A DNA stretch of 64,000 bases from Lithospermum erythrorhizon (GCA_019722365.1 JADFUC010000335.1:558001-622000); one strand, 5' to 3'. Positions 1 through 28,754 are shown, counted from the stretch's first letter. The notes: generated from the sequence alone by a model not told the origin. Numbers and translations: made by a program.

Positions 1-1129
1 TATACAACTCAATTTCACTATAACTTGAATTAAAATAATCCAAAAAATTGGACAAGACATATCATAATATTTTTATAAAAACTCACATAAGTTCCTGAAA
101 TATACATATATAGCGATCCATGCTAAAACTCACAAAAGTGGAATTACACGTAAGCAATGAACAAAATTAACACATAACTAAAATTGTTAACAAATACATA
201 CCATTATTTTTCCGCCGAATAAATTATAATGCATTATAATATATGATAATGTATTATTACGTATCATATTTATTATAATACATTACTATATATTATGTAA
301 GATACATGATATTTTTGAGATATCCATAAGAAAACTACGAACAAATCCGCAATTTCATAAGAAGAAAGCAGCCAAAAATATCAAAAACAATCATATGTGA
401 AAGAAAATTAAGTATCTGACAATATTTGGGTCGATTGTTAGATTAAAATTAACAAGATCCAACATTTTATTGAAAAATAACATCAAAATTATAATTCATG
501 ATAAACCCTAAAAAACAACAAAAAATAAACATTCAACACATATTTATCCTTAAAAGTATAGATCTATTAAATAAACAAGTCAAATTAGCATGAAATTACA
601 AAAAATTCCAAAATTAGCAAAAAAATTCCACGATTGTTAAAATCTTCTTCACCTTTGGCGAAATTATGGGATGATATAACTAATTTAGTGTTAAAGATAC
701 TAACTTTATAATTATAAGTCAAAGTTTAGAGAGAGGGGAGATGGTTGGAGAAACTAATGTTAGAGAGAGAAGTGAAATGGGGGAAAATGAAAAGATGAAG
801 AGGGAATGGTGGGATTTTGGGAGATATGGGGTCTTAGGGTAATGAGGTCATTTCACAAGGTAAAGTGTGGTACTTTCTTAATAAAAAAGATTTTGGAGGT
901 CTTTGTTAAATTTATTAAGCACTTAAACTTAATTAATTCAGCACTTAATTTATTAAGTTTGTTTGTTAATGAATTATTTTAAGTACTTAATAAATTAAGT
1001 ACTTATCAAAATCCTTAACAAAATTTTAAGTTAAAATTCTCTACTTATTTTTTTCCTCTTAAAAAATTCGAGAAGAGATAAGTCTGAAATTCACATCTTA
1101 GCCTTGTAATTTTAATACACATTTCACTT
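1..1129. other. AT-rich intergenic DNA, no gene seen
   Basis: No reading frame with recognisable protein content was found on either strand. The stretch is rich in A and T, with runs such as repeated TAAGTACTTAA-like half-palindromes around 910-1010 that could fold back on themselves. I see no transposon ends I would defend. Confidence 0.5.
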
Positions 1130-1860
1130 AACCCTCCATTATTATTATTATTATAGTAATAATAATAATGATAAAAACAGTAATAATAAGAATAATAAAA
1201 ATAAAAATAAAAATAAACATAATAAAAATTATTATAATAATAATAAAATAATAATAATAATAATGAAAAAAATAATAATAAAAAACAAAAATAATAAAAA
1301 TAAAAATAATAATAATAATAAAAAATAAAATAAAATGATTAAAATAATTAGAATATTAATAATAAGAATAGTAAAAATAAAAATAATAATAAAATAATAA
1401 TAATAATAAATATAATAATTATAATAAAAATTAATAATAATAAAAATAATAAGAATAAAAATAAAAACTAAAGAAAAAGAATAATAATAATAATAATAAT
1501 AATAAATATAAATAAAAATAATAATAAAAATAATAATAATATTAATAATTAAGAATAATAAAAATAAAATAATAATAAGAAAATTATAATAATATTAATA
1601 ATAAAAATAATAAAGCAAAATAAAATTAATAATATAATAATAATAATAAAATAAAAAATAAAATAATAAAAATCAATAATAATAATAACAAAAAGTAATA
1701 ATAATAAAAATAATAATAATAATAACTACAATAATAATTATAAAAATAATCATAGTATATTAATAATAATAATTATTAATTATTATTATATTATTATTAA
1801 TATAATTTATGATAATAATAATAACTATAATAATTATAATAATAATTAATAATATTATAT
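1130..1860. repeat. Long imperfect AAT/TAA microsatellite
   Basis: About 730 bp made almost wholly of AAT, TAA and AAAAT units on the plus strand, with few G and very few C. The array is interrupted by single-base changes and short AATTATTA turns near its right end, where the complementary strand composition (TTATTATTA) also appears. It is low-complexity sequence and contains no gene. Confidence 0.9.
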
Positions 1861-2372
1861 TTTAGTAAACATATTTATTCTATTCAAAATTAATAATATT
1901 TATAATTTATTTATTTAATATGTGATCTTAACGTAAATAAATGAAATAGAATAGGAGTAAAGTTGATGTCTGGCTGATTTAAGTCTTTTTGAATTTGTTA
2001 TCCAGCAATTAAATATTTTGATATTGATTGAGTTATAATTCGGTTCGGTCGTTCGGTTTTTAGGCTTGATTTTGATTTTTAGTTTCGAATTTAGCAAACA
2101 GAATGCTTGAGTGTATGGTCGAAATCTGTGGTATTTTGCCAAAATGATAATTTTTTATATGAGTATATGAGATTACTTTACAAATCAATTTAGAGTCAAA
2201 ATTTAATTTTAGTATGATCTCGATTTCAATCTATTTTCTATTCGAATCAAGCGAAATCACATTCGACTCGACTCGATAATGATATAGCTGCCTCGGCCTC
2301 GGCCTCTAACCAGGTGGTTTGTGACGTTGCCTCAGATCGAATATTCGAATCCAAGGAAATTCAGTGCTTCAG

Positions 2373-3040
2373 CAGTAGTACTCCTTTTTTCTTCCTCATC
2401 CTCAAGATCTATGAAGATCTGTAAACCAATATACATTAAATAATCTTTGTTACAAATCCCAAATCTGCACTCATGTAACCATTACAGCTTTCAAGCCACC
2501 TCTCTCTCAAACATAATTTAATGGGTATCCACGATATTCGACTCGAAACCCGTCAAAATATTATTCGCCATCGCTTAAAGATTGTCAAACTTTCTTGACT
2601 TTTTGTTAAATCTCTTGGCTTTTGTGTAGATATTTTGTTTGTATTGTATAATCTTGATGAAAATTATATCGATGAAAATTAAATTTAATTTATTTAAGAT
2701 TTAATATATTTTTTATAAGATATTATACGATCTGAATAAATATATTTAAAGGTCGAAGTTGAAAGCTATGAATTTAAAAGTGGACGATTTTTAATGAGGA
2801 TGGGCTTCAATAATAAATACAACATATTTTTTAAGAAATATTTTCATTTTTTAGCGATTCCTTAATTAGTTCTCATTTAGTTCAAAAAGGTTCGACTTGA
2901 ACTCGATTTGTTGCCACTTTTCTTCCCCATCCTCGAGATCTATTATTGACATACAAATCTTTGTTTCCTCCTCTTTGAAAGTAGAAATCTGCAGTGATGT
3001 AACGATTACAGTTTTTTCAGCTCCTTGTTGGCCTTTTTCA
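2373..3040 (+). repeat. Direct duplication of the S6K leader region
   Basis: Two related stretches, roughly 2373-2500 and 2915-3040, share the same order of short blocks: a TTCTTCCyCATCCTC block, an AAGATCT/GAGATCT block, an ATCTTTGTT block, AAATCTGCA, ATGTAACnATTACAG and a pyrimidine-rich end. The second copy lies directly before the S6K start codon and is probably its 5' leader; the first copy lies about 540 bp upstream with no kinase frame behind it. Identity is clearly imperfect, so the duplication is old or the copies diverge quickly. Confidence 0.6.
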
Positions 3041-3050
3041 GATCAACAAA

Positions 3051-6495
<3,445 letters not shown>

Positions 6496-8433
6496 ACAAA
6501 GATGATGCTGAAAAAGTATATTCCTCAAATTCTTAATCCCTTGCATGGGGTTTTCTTGTTTAAAGTATTTTTCTGATAATAGTCTGAAATAGGGTATTGT
6601 TTAGAATAGATGTTTTCCTTAGTTCTGTATCAAATTGAGATAGTTATTTCATGTATTGTTTTAAGTCAATGAGTGATGATGACACTCCACGTTATGAAGA
6701 AAAGTGTATAATTTAAAGTAAGGTAGTACTCTAAAACTCTTGTATTGTGAACAAAATAAGTGATCCATACAAAATAATTCAAGTATTAGTCATTTCCCTT
6801 ATTTATGGTGGATCTGTTATAAGTAATTGCAATACTAAAGATTCCAATATCATGTTGGGTATTGTGTAGGCAGTCCAGTAGTACTTTGATGTACAAGTTT
6901 GATACACTACTGAGTCTATGTTGGCTTGAAATTTCAGCTCATACAAAATGCTCTTTCTTTACTTGAGAAGGTTCTAATGATATGGTATTGGTGAACTACT
7001 TTAGCATCAATCATTAAAATACAATATAGATATTGTGACAAATATACTAAAAACCAGTTTAATCAAAGTTATTTACATACTAAGTTTCGTACAACTACTA
7101 TTTTCCAACCAAACTGTTGGTTTTATTACATGAAAAAATAATTAATCAATATATATTGAGTGGTGTAGTTAATGTTACTACTATATTTTATAAAGTTTAG
7201 TATTCTCACACTGGAAATAATAATTGGTGTTTGACCAAATCATTGAAGTAAGTTTGAAGATGTCTTCTACAAGACCTGGTAAACTTCCACTCTCAAGATG
7301 GTACTCATTTTGTTTCGAGCCTCCTTACATAACAAGATTTATATTTGACTAGGTTCACAAGCTGCCAAACCATAGAAAATCATACTGCCTCCAATTATTT
7401 TTAATTGATGTTTTTAGGAAAAATTTGTCATAGCTCTTGCTTATAATAATAACAAGTCACTGGAATTATTTGTTTGTTTTAAAGTTTGCCTTTGTCTATT
7501 CAGATAACAAAACCACCAATATGCTCACAAATTTGGTGAGTTATCTTCATCGTTGACCAGTTTAGTTTCCATTTCCGTGTTTGAATTAATGGTCTGAACA
7601 AAATAAAATATTTCACTATTTTATAAATCTTTTATATGCAATTCAAACATCTTATTTGTTTACTTGTACTTATTCAAATTCCTTTCTCATTGACTTCCCA
7701 ACATCTACACATAACTACTTGGATTGATTTTTGTCCATCCACTTCAATGAAATTCACTTATTGAGGAAGACTTTTTTATTCATTACAATGAATGGATGCT
7801 TGTTCATATAAAAAAATCCCTTGTACCATTTTTTATGTGCAATTAATTAGCTTTATTTTTTTTCTCTCTTTCATAAATGATTATTGTCGATCACCTACCA
7901 CACTTTGTATTACCCTTCATTCAAATTTTATATTGTTCGAAATGATGATGAGATAAGATTGATATCTTTGGCTAAATGCAATGAATCTGTCTTCGTAGCA
8001 GAAATATAATATATAAGAATTTAAAGATTAAGAATGTGTGACACGAAACAATTTTGGAAGGGGTATCTTCACGGAGAATTTTTTAATAATGGAAATTTGT
8101 GATAATTTTTATGTTAATTAAATCAAATTTAATAGCATGCTCAATCACAATATTACAAGACAAGGCTTTACACAAAATATATGGTACAATCCATCACCAT
8201 CAATGGATTATAAACACCATTTTTTCTAAAGTGGCTTTATTAATTTGTTTATTTATTTATTCATCTAACTTCAAACAAATACCCATTCTCCACTTTTTTT
8301 CAACTGTCCCTCCCTCATTCACCCCCCATATTTATTCCTCTTCCTACTACCCACTAACTCCACCACCATTATCGCCACCACCTCCAAGTACCATCAAACT
8401 TCCACTTGAAGCTCCACAAATCAAATATCAAAT
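6496..8433. other. S6K 3' side and CDPK promoter region
   Basis: No coding region found. The first few hundred bases are probably the S6K 3' untranslated region. From about 8281 to 8433 the sequence turns pyrimidine- and CCACC-rich, as expected for the CDPK 5' leader. Nothing else is recognisable. Confidence 0.4.
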
Positions 8434-12999
<4,566 letters not shown>

Positions 13000-14148
13000 G
13001 CACCGGGACACAACTATGATTGATTGCATTTGTTGGTTTTGTATATAGATGAATCAAATGGTTTTTGCCAATCTAAAATCTGTATTTAATTTGTTATGTG
13101 AATATCTAAAGCTTTCAGAGAAGGGCATTAGGTATACATTGGCTAATGTTTCTTGAAAATGGTTGTTCATTTTTTCACTTTTGGTGTTGTCATTTTGCTT
13201 GGTTATGAATTATGATTTAAGAATTGTGTATTAGAGTTTCTGGTAAGAAGTGTACTGGGATATATTCATTTGATTGATACTCTCGGTATATCCTTATGAA
13301 CTAATCTTTTGTACTCATTTTTTTTGGATCCCTGTTAAGCCAAACCAGGTTGAACTACTCCCTCCAATTTGAATTACTTCTGCATTTTCAAATTTCAATT
13401 ATTGTGTTCAAATCAAGTGTTTAATTATATTATATAAATTGCATGAATAATATAAAGGAAATATTAATAAAAATAAATTTTATGATATTAGTTCATATTT
13501 ATTAGAATAAGAATGGCTTAATTTCATCTTGCTTCTTGAACTATTTGCATATTTTTAATTTGCCAATTTGGTTTTTTTATTTCAAATTTGTCCCCTCCAT
13601 TAATTTTAGCTTTAGAGGTGACGGAATTTTAATTCAAAAAATTATGAGGGGACAAATTAAAAATGAATTTAAAAAGTAAATGACTTCAAATTACCCCACC
13701 TGAGATGTTACACACATGCAGATTTTTTATTTGTGAAGTACTATAATGCCCTCCTATTTTTAAAATGTGGTGATTAAACAGATCATTTAAGTCCATAAAT
13801 TGACTGATACAACGTGATGGAAGTAGTCGCTTCAGAGATATTTACCTCTTACTAATGTTACAAATGCTTTAGGGAAACTCAAGAACTCAGATATATTCAA
13901 CATGCAGAGATTGTAAGAAGTTATGAGAAACTATAAATTGAAGCAAAATATTGCAAAGAAGAACACTTCAACTGAGAGACCCTATACTCCTATAGGATGT
14001 ATCAATATTGTGAATTGCATTCAGAAATCAAGTAACCAGGTAGTTCTTTCATCCCGTCATTTCTTCAAACACCTAGTCTTCATATGTCCCCCCCCCCTAA
14101 AGAAATTGATTTTCCATCATACAATATAACTAGAACATAGCTAGGATC
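13000..14148. other. Intergenic, CDPK 3' end to PPR gene
   Basis: Contains the probable CDPK 3' untranslated region and AT-rich DNA. There is a run of ten C near 14089. No convincing gene: the one open stretch just before the PPR start has no family features. Confidence 0.4.
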
Positions 14149-15870
14149 ATGAGAACTTTAAGGCCTTTTCTTGTTCCTTTGTTCTACCTCAAACAGACCC
14201 ACATTTTTCATGTTACCCGACAAATTATCATTGAACCAATACCTAAGCAATTTCATAACACTAACCCAACATTCAGCTTTCTTGATAATATGTCAAATGC
14301 CACTCCCATGATATTTTGCAAAGTCTATACATTTTGCACCTCTAGTGTTCAAAATGATGACCCCCCAGAAGATGGTTTGGATGATGCTGATGAGGAGAGT
14401 GATGTGTTAAGAGATGTGGAGAGGATTGTTGGGATTTTTCGGAACCCGTTGACGAGTATGGCTCAAGCTAGCCTTGAAGAGCTTGGTGATGTAAAGGTGA
14501 AGAGAGAAGTGGTTTGTGAGGTTCTTTCAAGATTGAGGAATGATTGGGAGGCTGCGTATACATTCTTTTTATGGGCAGGGAAGCAGCCCGGGCATGAGCA
14601 TTCGGTTAGGGAGTTGCATTCGATGATAGCTATATTAGGGAAGATGAGGAAATTTGATACCGCGCTGTCGATAATTGATGAGATGAGAGGCGTCAGGACG
14701 GGTAGAAATCTTGTTACACACCAGACCTTGTTGATTATGATTAGGAGATACTGTGCAGTACACGATGTAGGCAAGGCGATCAGCACGTTTTATGCTTATA
14801 AAAGGTTTAAGCTGGAGGTTGGGTTGGCTGAGTTTCAGGATCTTTTATCCGCGCTTTGCAGGTACAAGAATGTGAAAGATGCTGAGCATCTGATGTTTGC
14901 TAATAAGGATGTCTACCCGATGGACACAAAGAGTTTCAACATTGTTTTAAATGGCTGGTGTAATGTAGTTGGGAATATACGAGAGGGTGACAGGATTTGG
15001 AAGGTGATGAAAGAAAGATCGATCAAGCGCGATTCTTATTCATATGCTAGTATCATGTCTGGTTTCTCAAAAGGAAAAAATATAAATGTTGTGTTCAAGT
15101 TATTCAAAGAAATGAAGTCATCAGGTGTTGAACCTGATAGGAAAGTTTATAATGCAGTCATCCATGCCCTTGCTAAAGGAAAACTTGTAAAAGAAGCTCA
15201 AGATTTGATGAAAACAATGGAGGGGAATGGCATTTCGCCCACTAATGTGACCTACAACTCATTGATACTGCCTCTTTGCAAGAAGTATCAATTGGACACT
15301 GCCAAAGAGTTCTTCAACGAGATGGTAGAGAGAGGCCTATGTCCTAGCATTAGAACATACCATTCATTTTTTCGCGGTTTGAGGACAGAGGAAGAAGTGT
15401 TTGAGCTTCTGGAAAGAATGTATGCAACTGGTTGCCATCCCACTCATGAGACTTACATTATGTTGATCAGAAAGTTTTGTCGATGGAGGCAGATCGATAA
15501 TGCATACAAGATGTGGAATGAGATGTCTAAGAAAGGAGTTGATCCTGATCGCAGCTCATACATTGTGTTAATACATGGACTTTTTCTGAATGGTAAACTG
15601 ACAGAGGCTCACAAATATTATCTTGAGATGATAAAGAAGGACTTGCAACCAGAACCAAAGGTAGAAGAGATGATTCAGGCTTGGTTGGCTGGGAAGCGGG
15701 AGGGGGAATCGCACGCGATGGACTTAGGGAAAAATCCTGCAGAATCTGGTGAACATGGAAACAATTCTAGGGTCACATCCAAAAATGAAAACAGGGAAAG
15801 AAACTTTCTGCAGATACCAGAGAGCAGAAGGATTAAGAGAGAGCGCGGTTTCTCTTTCGTGGAGGATTAA
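14149..15870 (+). CDS. P-class pentatricopeptide repeat protein, likely mitochondrial
   Basis: Single exon, 573 aa. PPR proteins bind specific organellar RNAs and act in their stabilisation, splicing, processing or translation. The first 60 or so residues are rich in basic, Thr and Ser residues with few acidic ones, as in an organellar presequence; an acidic stretch (about 67-84) follows. From about residue 155 to 510 I count roughly ten 35-residue helical repeats, for example those starting near SYSYASIMSGFSKG, RKVYNAVIHALAKG, NVTYNSLILPLCKK and HETYIMLIRKFCRW; the one starting IRTYHSFF is about 3 residues short. There are no E, DYW or SMR domains, so this is a P-class protein. The tail of about 60 residues is basic and polar. 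From memory it resembles the At5g15010 subfamily; the RNA target cannot be read from sequence alone. Confidence 0.93.
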   Translation: MRTLRPFLVPLFYLKQTHIFHVTRQIIIEPIPKQFHNTNPTFSFLDNMSNATPMIFCKVYTFCTSSVQNDDPPEDGLDDADEESDVLRDVERIVGIFRNPLTSMAQASLEELGDVKVKREVVCEVLSRLRNDWEAAYTFFLWAGKQPGHEHSVRELHSMIAILGKMRKFDTALSIIDEMRGVRTGRNLVTHQTLLIMIRRYCAVHDVGKAISTFYAYKRFKLEVGLAEFQDLLSALCRYKNVKDAEHLMFANKDVYPMDTKSFNIVLNGWCNVVGNIREGDRIWKVMKERSIKRDSYSYASIMSGFSKGKNINVVFKLFKEMKSSGVEPDRKVYNAVIHALAKGKLVKEAQDLMKTMEGNGISPTNVTYNSLILPLCKKYQLDTAKEFFNEMVERGLCPSIRTYHSFFRGLRTEEEVFELLERMYATGCHPTHETYIMLIRKFCRWRQIDNAYKMWNEMSKKGVDPDRSSYIVLIHGLFLNGKLTEAHKYYLEMIKKDLQPEPKVEEMIQAWLAGKREGESHAMDLGKNPAESGEHGNNSRVTSKNENRERNFLQIPESRRIKRERGFSFVED

Positions 15871-16170
15871 CTTCGGGTAACTGAAAATCCAGGGACATGA
15901 ATGAAGTTCATTTGGATTTCACATTATCTTGGAAATTTTGTTTGTGTTAACAAGTTGGTGTTGTATGAAAATGAGACATACTTTGTATGCACTTCATAGT
16001 TTTACTATTCTCATATAGCGACATCTTAATTAATCGGAAAAGATGTTAACATTATGTACATAACATGAAAAATAGAACAACTTGATCAAGAACATGAGAT
16101 GTAGCAAAATCAAACATGTTGACATGCACTGATCCCTCAAATTCAAGCTCCCGGAGCTGCATCTTTAACC

Positions 16171-16401
16171 TTACTCCGAAGATAGCCAGCCACCATATTC
16201 CCTAGCATAATCCTTGACATGGCTAGCAGTATCAGCAATCCTGCTCCGAGCATAGTCCACCCGGTCCGATCCTACTGGGTGGTATCCCCGGAAGTACCGA
16301 TACGTCCATGAAAGAACGGCGATACTGGTCACTCCCACTCCGCATACCAATACCGCAACAACGGCAAAAAGAATGGTACCTACATGATCCATGTTTAACA
16401 T
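16171..16401 (-). CDS. Small single-helix membrane protein, unknown
   Basis: The frame ends in TAA at 16171. The first ATG in frame is at 16401 (76 aa); another ATG at 16392 has the better plant context (AAC ATG G) and would give 73 aa. Residues about 8-30 form one hydrophobic segment ([20 protein letters not shown]), followed by an aromatic/basic stretch [11 protein letters not shown] and a polar tail with repeated Tyr-Ala-Arg. A tail-in-cytosol orientation is suggested by positive charges after the helix. I do not recognise a named family. The codon use and lack of low-complexity runs make it more convincing than other small open frames nearby, but an upstream exon cannot be excluded. Confidence 0.6.
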   Translation of the reverse strand: MLNMDHVGTILFAVVAVLVCGVGVTSIAVLSWTYRYFRGYHPVGSDRVDYARSRIADTASHVKDYAREYGGWLSSE

Positions 16402-23917
<7,516 letters not shown>

Positions 23918-24853
23918 TCATGGCGAAGCAATGTAATTTATACTGCACCATGTGCAAAACTAATGCAATTTGTTGGCGGTACCAGATGAATAACTCTCTT
24001 CATAGTCGCTTAAATTCTTGCGAAGACATGATCTACAAAATCTTTGTTCACAACACCTGAGTTGAAAAGGTGTATTTATCTATGTTGTGCTTCCTTGGCA
24101 GGGGGTTGTAAATGCTGCATCTCAGTTCTCCCTAGCAATCTTGGAGATGCATGCATGTTAAGTTAATAAAAAAAACACATTGATATTATTTAACTATTTT
24201 AAAGCAGCATGTCAGTTATATATTGTGCTGCTTGGATCCTGCAAGTTTCTAAATGATCGGCCATAAACTAGAGCATGTATGTATATGATATCTCATAAAA
24301 TAGAGTGCACTACGTGCATGCAATTAATTGGGGGCGACTAATCAATTAATTTGTTCAACTTTGATCCAAAATTAATCTTGTTCAATTGAGTTTCATGTCA
24401 TGCGATGCTTTACCATATAAGTTGGTACTATGAGTATCCAACTTTATGTAAGTTTGATATAAACTGAAAGTGAATGATACCAGCCAAATAACTTGAATAA
24501 AATGTAAAAATAAAAATAGGAAATAGCACCATGCATGATAAAACAAAAATGAAATTTGACTACGGTTAAAATTGTGTAGATCATGCATGATTAAAATGTT
24601 GATAAACAATTTAAGTGGGAAGTACAAAATGATGCATATATGTAATAGATGTAGATGATTATTTCTTACATCGTTGTACTTGTACACATGTCCATGCAAA
24701 TATGCAATCCCTTAAATTAAGCGGACACGCATTAACTGTACAAACGTGAGACAGAGAAACAGGGACAAAATATCAAAAACAAGGAAATATTGTATTGAGA
24801 TCTAAACAAATTTGCTCTGGTCTGAAGATTGAAAAAGATCAGATTTTGTTAAG
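23918..24853. other. Intergenic, AIH 3' end to PK3-like promoter
   Basis: Holds the AIH 3' untranslated region and AT-rich DNA with several ATGCATG-type repeats (for example near 24148, 24533, 24588). No gene found. The last 130 bp before the next start codon are likely leader. Confidence 0.4.
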
Positions 24854-27852
24854 ATGGGTTGTTCAGCTTCGGGGATGAATGCATTGTCTGATTCTGTTAA
24901 GGGGAAAGGTGATGTTTGGATCAATGAGAACAGATTCAGACTCATGAGGAAAATTGGTGAAAGTGGTTATGCCTATGTTTTCTTGGTTAAAGAGATCCTT
25001 TCTGACCCTTCTGATCCTGGTATCTCCAAGAAATTAAAGGACCCTTCTTTTGCTTCTGGTAATTATTTTGTTCACCTTCATTGTTTGTAGTTATGAGCAT
25101 TTTGGTTTTGGATGTTTGATGCTTAATCTTGGTATTGGATTGTGTTTGATGTTGGTAATGATGTAAAAGTTTATGGTTTTATATTCTATGGTATTGGATT
25201 AGTTTGAGGTGAATTGTGATTTATTTGATGTGGAATGTGATGGAATTGTGTTGTAAAGTTGATCAGGAGTATAGCTGGTTGTAGCCTATATTGTGAATTT
25301 GAGATCTGGACCTGGAATATTGTTCAATAGGGATGTCTCTTGTAGATGATGTTGATTTGCGAAGTATGTATAGATCTTTTTAACCGAAGGGAAATCAAAG
25401 ATTGATATTGATGTTTTTATGATTGTATGTCTTTGATAGCCAAATGTAACTTTGATCATCTGTATGCAAAATCGAAAGACCGGTCATCTTCATGTTGTTT
25501 TCATGTTTTCCTCACCGGGGTTTTAAAGTTTGTTACTGTTTACGCTCTTCAAGTTTTGATGATTAAGCCTCTTTCATGTGGAGTTCGATATGTAGCTTAG
25601 CTTTTGGCAATCGAAAACAAATTAGGTTGAAGGAGTGAACAGATGTTCCATTTGTTATTTTTTTGGTTTGGGAATGCAGGTGATGGAACATATGCAATGA
25701 AGAAACTTCTCATTCAGAGTAATGAACAGCTGGAGTCGGTGAAAGAGGAAATCCGCATCTCGTCTCTTTTCTTCCACCCCAATCTGCTCCCTCTTCTCGA
25801 CCATGCTATCATTCCAGTCAAGGTAACCTTACTGATATTTATAGTCCTTCTGAAAATCCTTTTTTGTATTAATTTATTGAGACCATCACGTTACTGGACA
25901 GGGATCAGAAGAGCAGTCTTTTAAGAATGAAGCGTATTTATTGTTCCCAGTACAATTGGATGGTACTCTTGCAGATAACTCTAAAATTAAAAAAGCTAAA
26001 AAGGAGTTCTTTTCTTCTTCAGATGTTCTTCAAATCTTTCGCCAGGTAAAAAGATGAAGTTAATTTACATTAAGAGTGACTCGGTAACATAATGTATTTC
26101 TCCTATGTCCCTTTCTTCCTGGTTTTAATCCTTCTTTTTCTGATACGATTATAGAAATATGCTATCCTCTGTGTATAAGTTCTCTATGATCTCTGAGTAG
26201 TATTACATTTAAATAAGACTCTAGCCTGTATATCGCTGGCCAAATCTTGTATAAATGAGAACCCAAACTAATTGTACGGTGAATTTTTACCACCCATAGA
26301 ATTGTGTAAATCTAAAAAGTCTATATATCTCTTTTAATATTACTATCGACTGGGGAATGAGACTTCATAGATACATATGTTCTCTCTGCAGCTCTGTGCA
26401 GGACTCCAGCACATGCACAGTTTCGATCCACCATATGCACATAACAATATCAAACCTGGTAACGTCCTTCTAAAGAACAGAAAAGGCGAGCCACCTCTTG
26501 CTATGCTGATGGATCTTGGAAGTGCTCGACCAGCAAGGAAACAGATTCGATCTCGGGCAGAGGCTCTGCATTGGCAGGTACAACCTCATCTGTATCATTC
26601 ATCTGTTCTTTTTTATCGCAACGTGTGATTCCTTAAGGATACTTTTACCTTTCTAATATGTAATTCATTCATACCAACACATATTGTTCCTTACATAATG
26701 TTCTTTGGCTGTTCTACACGGTGTTCGTTTTTCAGGAATGGGCATCTGAGCACTGTTCAGCACCTTACCGAGCTCCTGAATTATGGGATTGCCCGAGCCA
26801 TGCAGATATTGATGAAAGAACTGACATCTGGTCACTGGGCTGCACTTTGTTTGCGATAATGTAAGAGGATTACTGTGTTTGTCTGTTAACTGTTAAGGGA
26901 GTTCAAATTTAATGCCCGTGCCATTTACTGTTGAATTCGTTGAATTCGTTGAATTTTCGCTTATGGATGAAGCATGTCCATTTTTATCTTCTCAGAGTGC
27001 AGTTCCATGTTCGTTTTTATTTTTCCCATAACAGATAGTGGTCATGCTTTGAAAAATTCAACAACTAGTATTGTTGTATTCACTCTTTTGCTACTGATCA
27101 AATTTTTAATTCTCGTTTTGGGCCGTTCAATGATAAAAAAATACAGAGTTTACTGAATGGTGGTAAGTACTACTGGCATTTTTACCATATGAAGCTAAGA
27201 TAGGCATTTTGTTCCAAGTCCTACCCTAATTATTTATCTGGTATTACTAGGAGTCTAGACTCCTCTCAGTTGTGGCAGCATTACCTTTTCCAGTGAAGTA
27301 GTGAACTGTTATTACATTAGATGCTCTCGGAGTGTGGGTAATGCAATTATGCAAACCCTTCCAACATCTTCATCCAACAAAATTTGTTATGGCAATATAA
27401 ATTTTCCTTAGCTTCCTTCATAAGCCCATGCATAATAATTTGGTAGGCATGTTTTTCCCACAAAATTTAGTCATTTCTGTCATGGCTATCAGTGGCTAAT
27501 ATCATGAATTTTTTATATTGCTTACTTATTATTTCTGTTACAAGCATTTAACATTTTAACTATGATGTTGTCCTCATGCAATCATCTTTAAGTTGACTGT
27601 TTGAATTTCCGGTTGCCATACTACAGGTATGGTTCATCTCCGTTTGAGTATGCGCTTGAAGAATCAGATGGAAGTTTACAGTTGACGATTGTAAATGCAC
27701 AAATAAAATGGCCAGCCGGTCCTAATCCCCCCTATCCTGAATCCCTTCACCAGTTCGTGAAATGGATGCTTCAGCCGCAGGCAGCTGTTCGCCCATGCAT
27801 CGATGATATCATCATTCATGTTGACAAGTTGATCTCTAAGTTTTCTCATTGA
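24854..27852 (+). CDS. STK16/PK3-like kinase with degenerate active site
   Basis: Six exons: 24854-25058, 25680-25822, 25902-26045, 26392-26577, 26736-26860 and 27627-27852; phases agree, 342 aa. The protein begins MGCSASG, so Gly2 and Cys3 predict myristoylation and palmitoylation as in the STK16/MPSK family. Most of the length is one kinase domain: AMKKL lysine, APYRAPELWDCPSHADID, DIWSLGCTLFAIMYG and a C-terminal IIIHVDKLI. Three catalytic motifs depart from consensus: the glycine loop reads GESGYA, the HRD position reads HNN (Asn in place of the catalytic Asp; from memory the family usually has HND), and DFG reads DLG. It may be a pseudokinase or weak kinase, or the Asn may be a base error. 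It follows agmatine deiminase by 0.9 kb; from memory Arabidopsis ATPK3 (At5g08160) likewise neighbours AIH. Confidence 0.92.
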
Positions 27853-28754
27853 GGATGGTATGTCACAGAATGCCAGATTAGTCTAAAGGCAATTTGAGTT
27901 ACTATTCTTTCACCCCCTCCCCGCAGCGTCCGGCTTAAACTGCTGTTCATTATGTGGTAAATAGCAGGTTCTTAATATACATGTTTGTAGAATAGTTGGG
28001 AGTTTTCAAGAGGAAATCATGTATTTATATATTCTTTTATAATGCTATATCATTGTTTCATTAATAATGTTAGATTATTTAAAAAAAACACAAAATGATA
28101 ATTGTTTCTAATAATTCCGTTAATTTTAATCCCAAAGTTAACATCAGGGGTGTGGTGCAATATTTTAAGTTTATAAGGAGTTCTCATGCACCTTTAAGTT
28201 TATAGGGATATATGGTGCTCATTTTAAAGTTTATAGGAAGTTACTGTGCAAATTACTCGTTGTAATTATTGGTGACATTCTTACACATTCAGGTGATCCA
28301 TATTTTGAAATCTTTACTAAAGGGATTAATAAATAAATTAAAATTTCGGTTCTTAATTCTTTTAGTGGTTTGTTTTTCTTCATTCATTTTTTATCTCTGC
28401 GACAAATTTGTATGTGTCGAGTGAAGTCTTTTTGAAACATTGGGAAGCTTCATCAGTTTATATGAAATGTGCTAGTACAAGACTAGGAAAACCAAACGTG
28501 TTAGCTCTGGCTAATTCTTAAATTAATCTAAGTTGGCACTTTCATTTTTATCAATGTTAATTAATATCCACGTAGGATGAAAATAGTAAAAATATTATAT
28601 TTTGATATATTTAAAAAAAATATTACATAATATATTAAAAATTATTTGAGGTTAATATTTACAAAGTCGGCACATTAAAATTATAAAATGGACGATCTTA
28701 TATGATCGATAGAGTAAGATACAAACAAATAAAACATAAAACCTACCTATCAAA

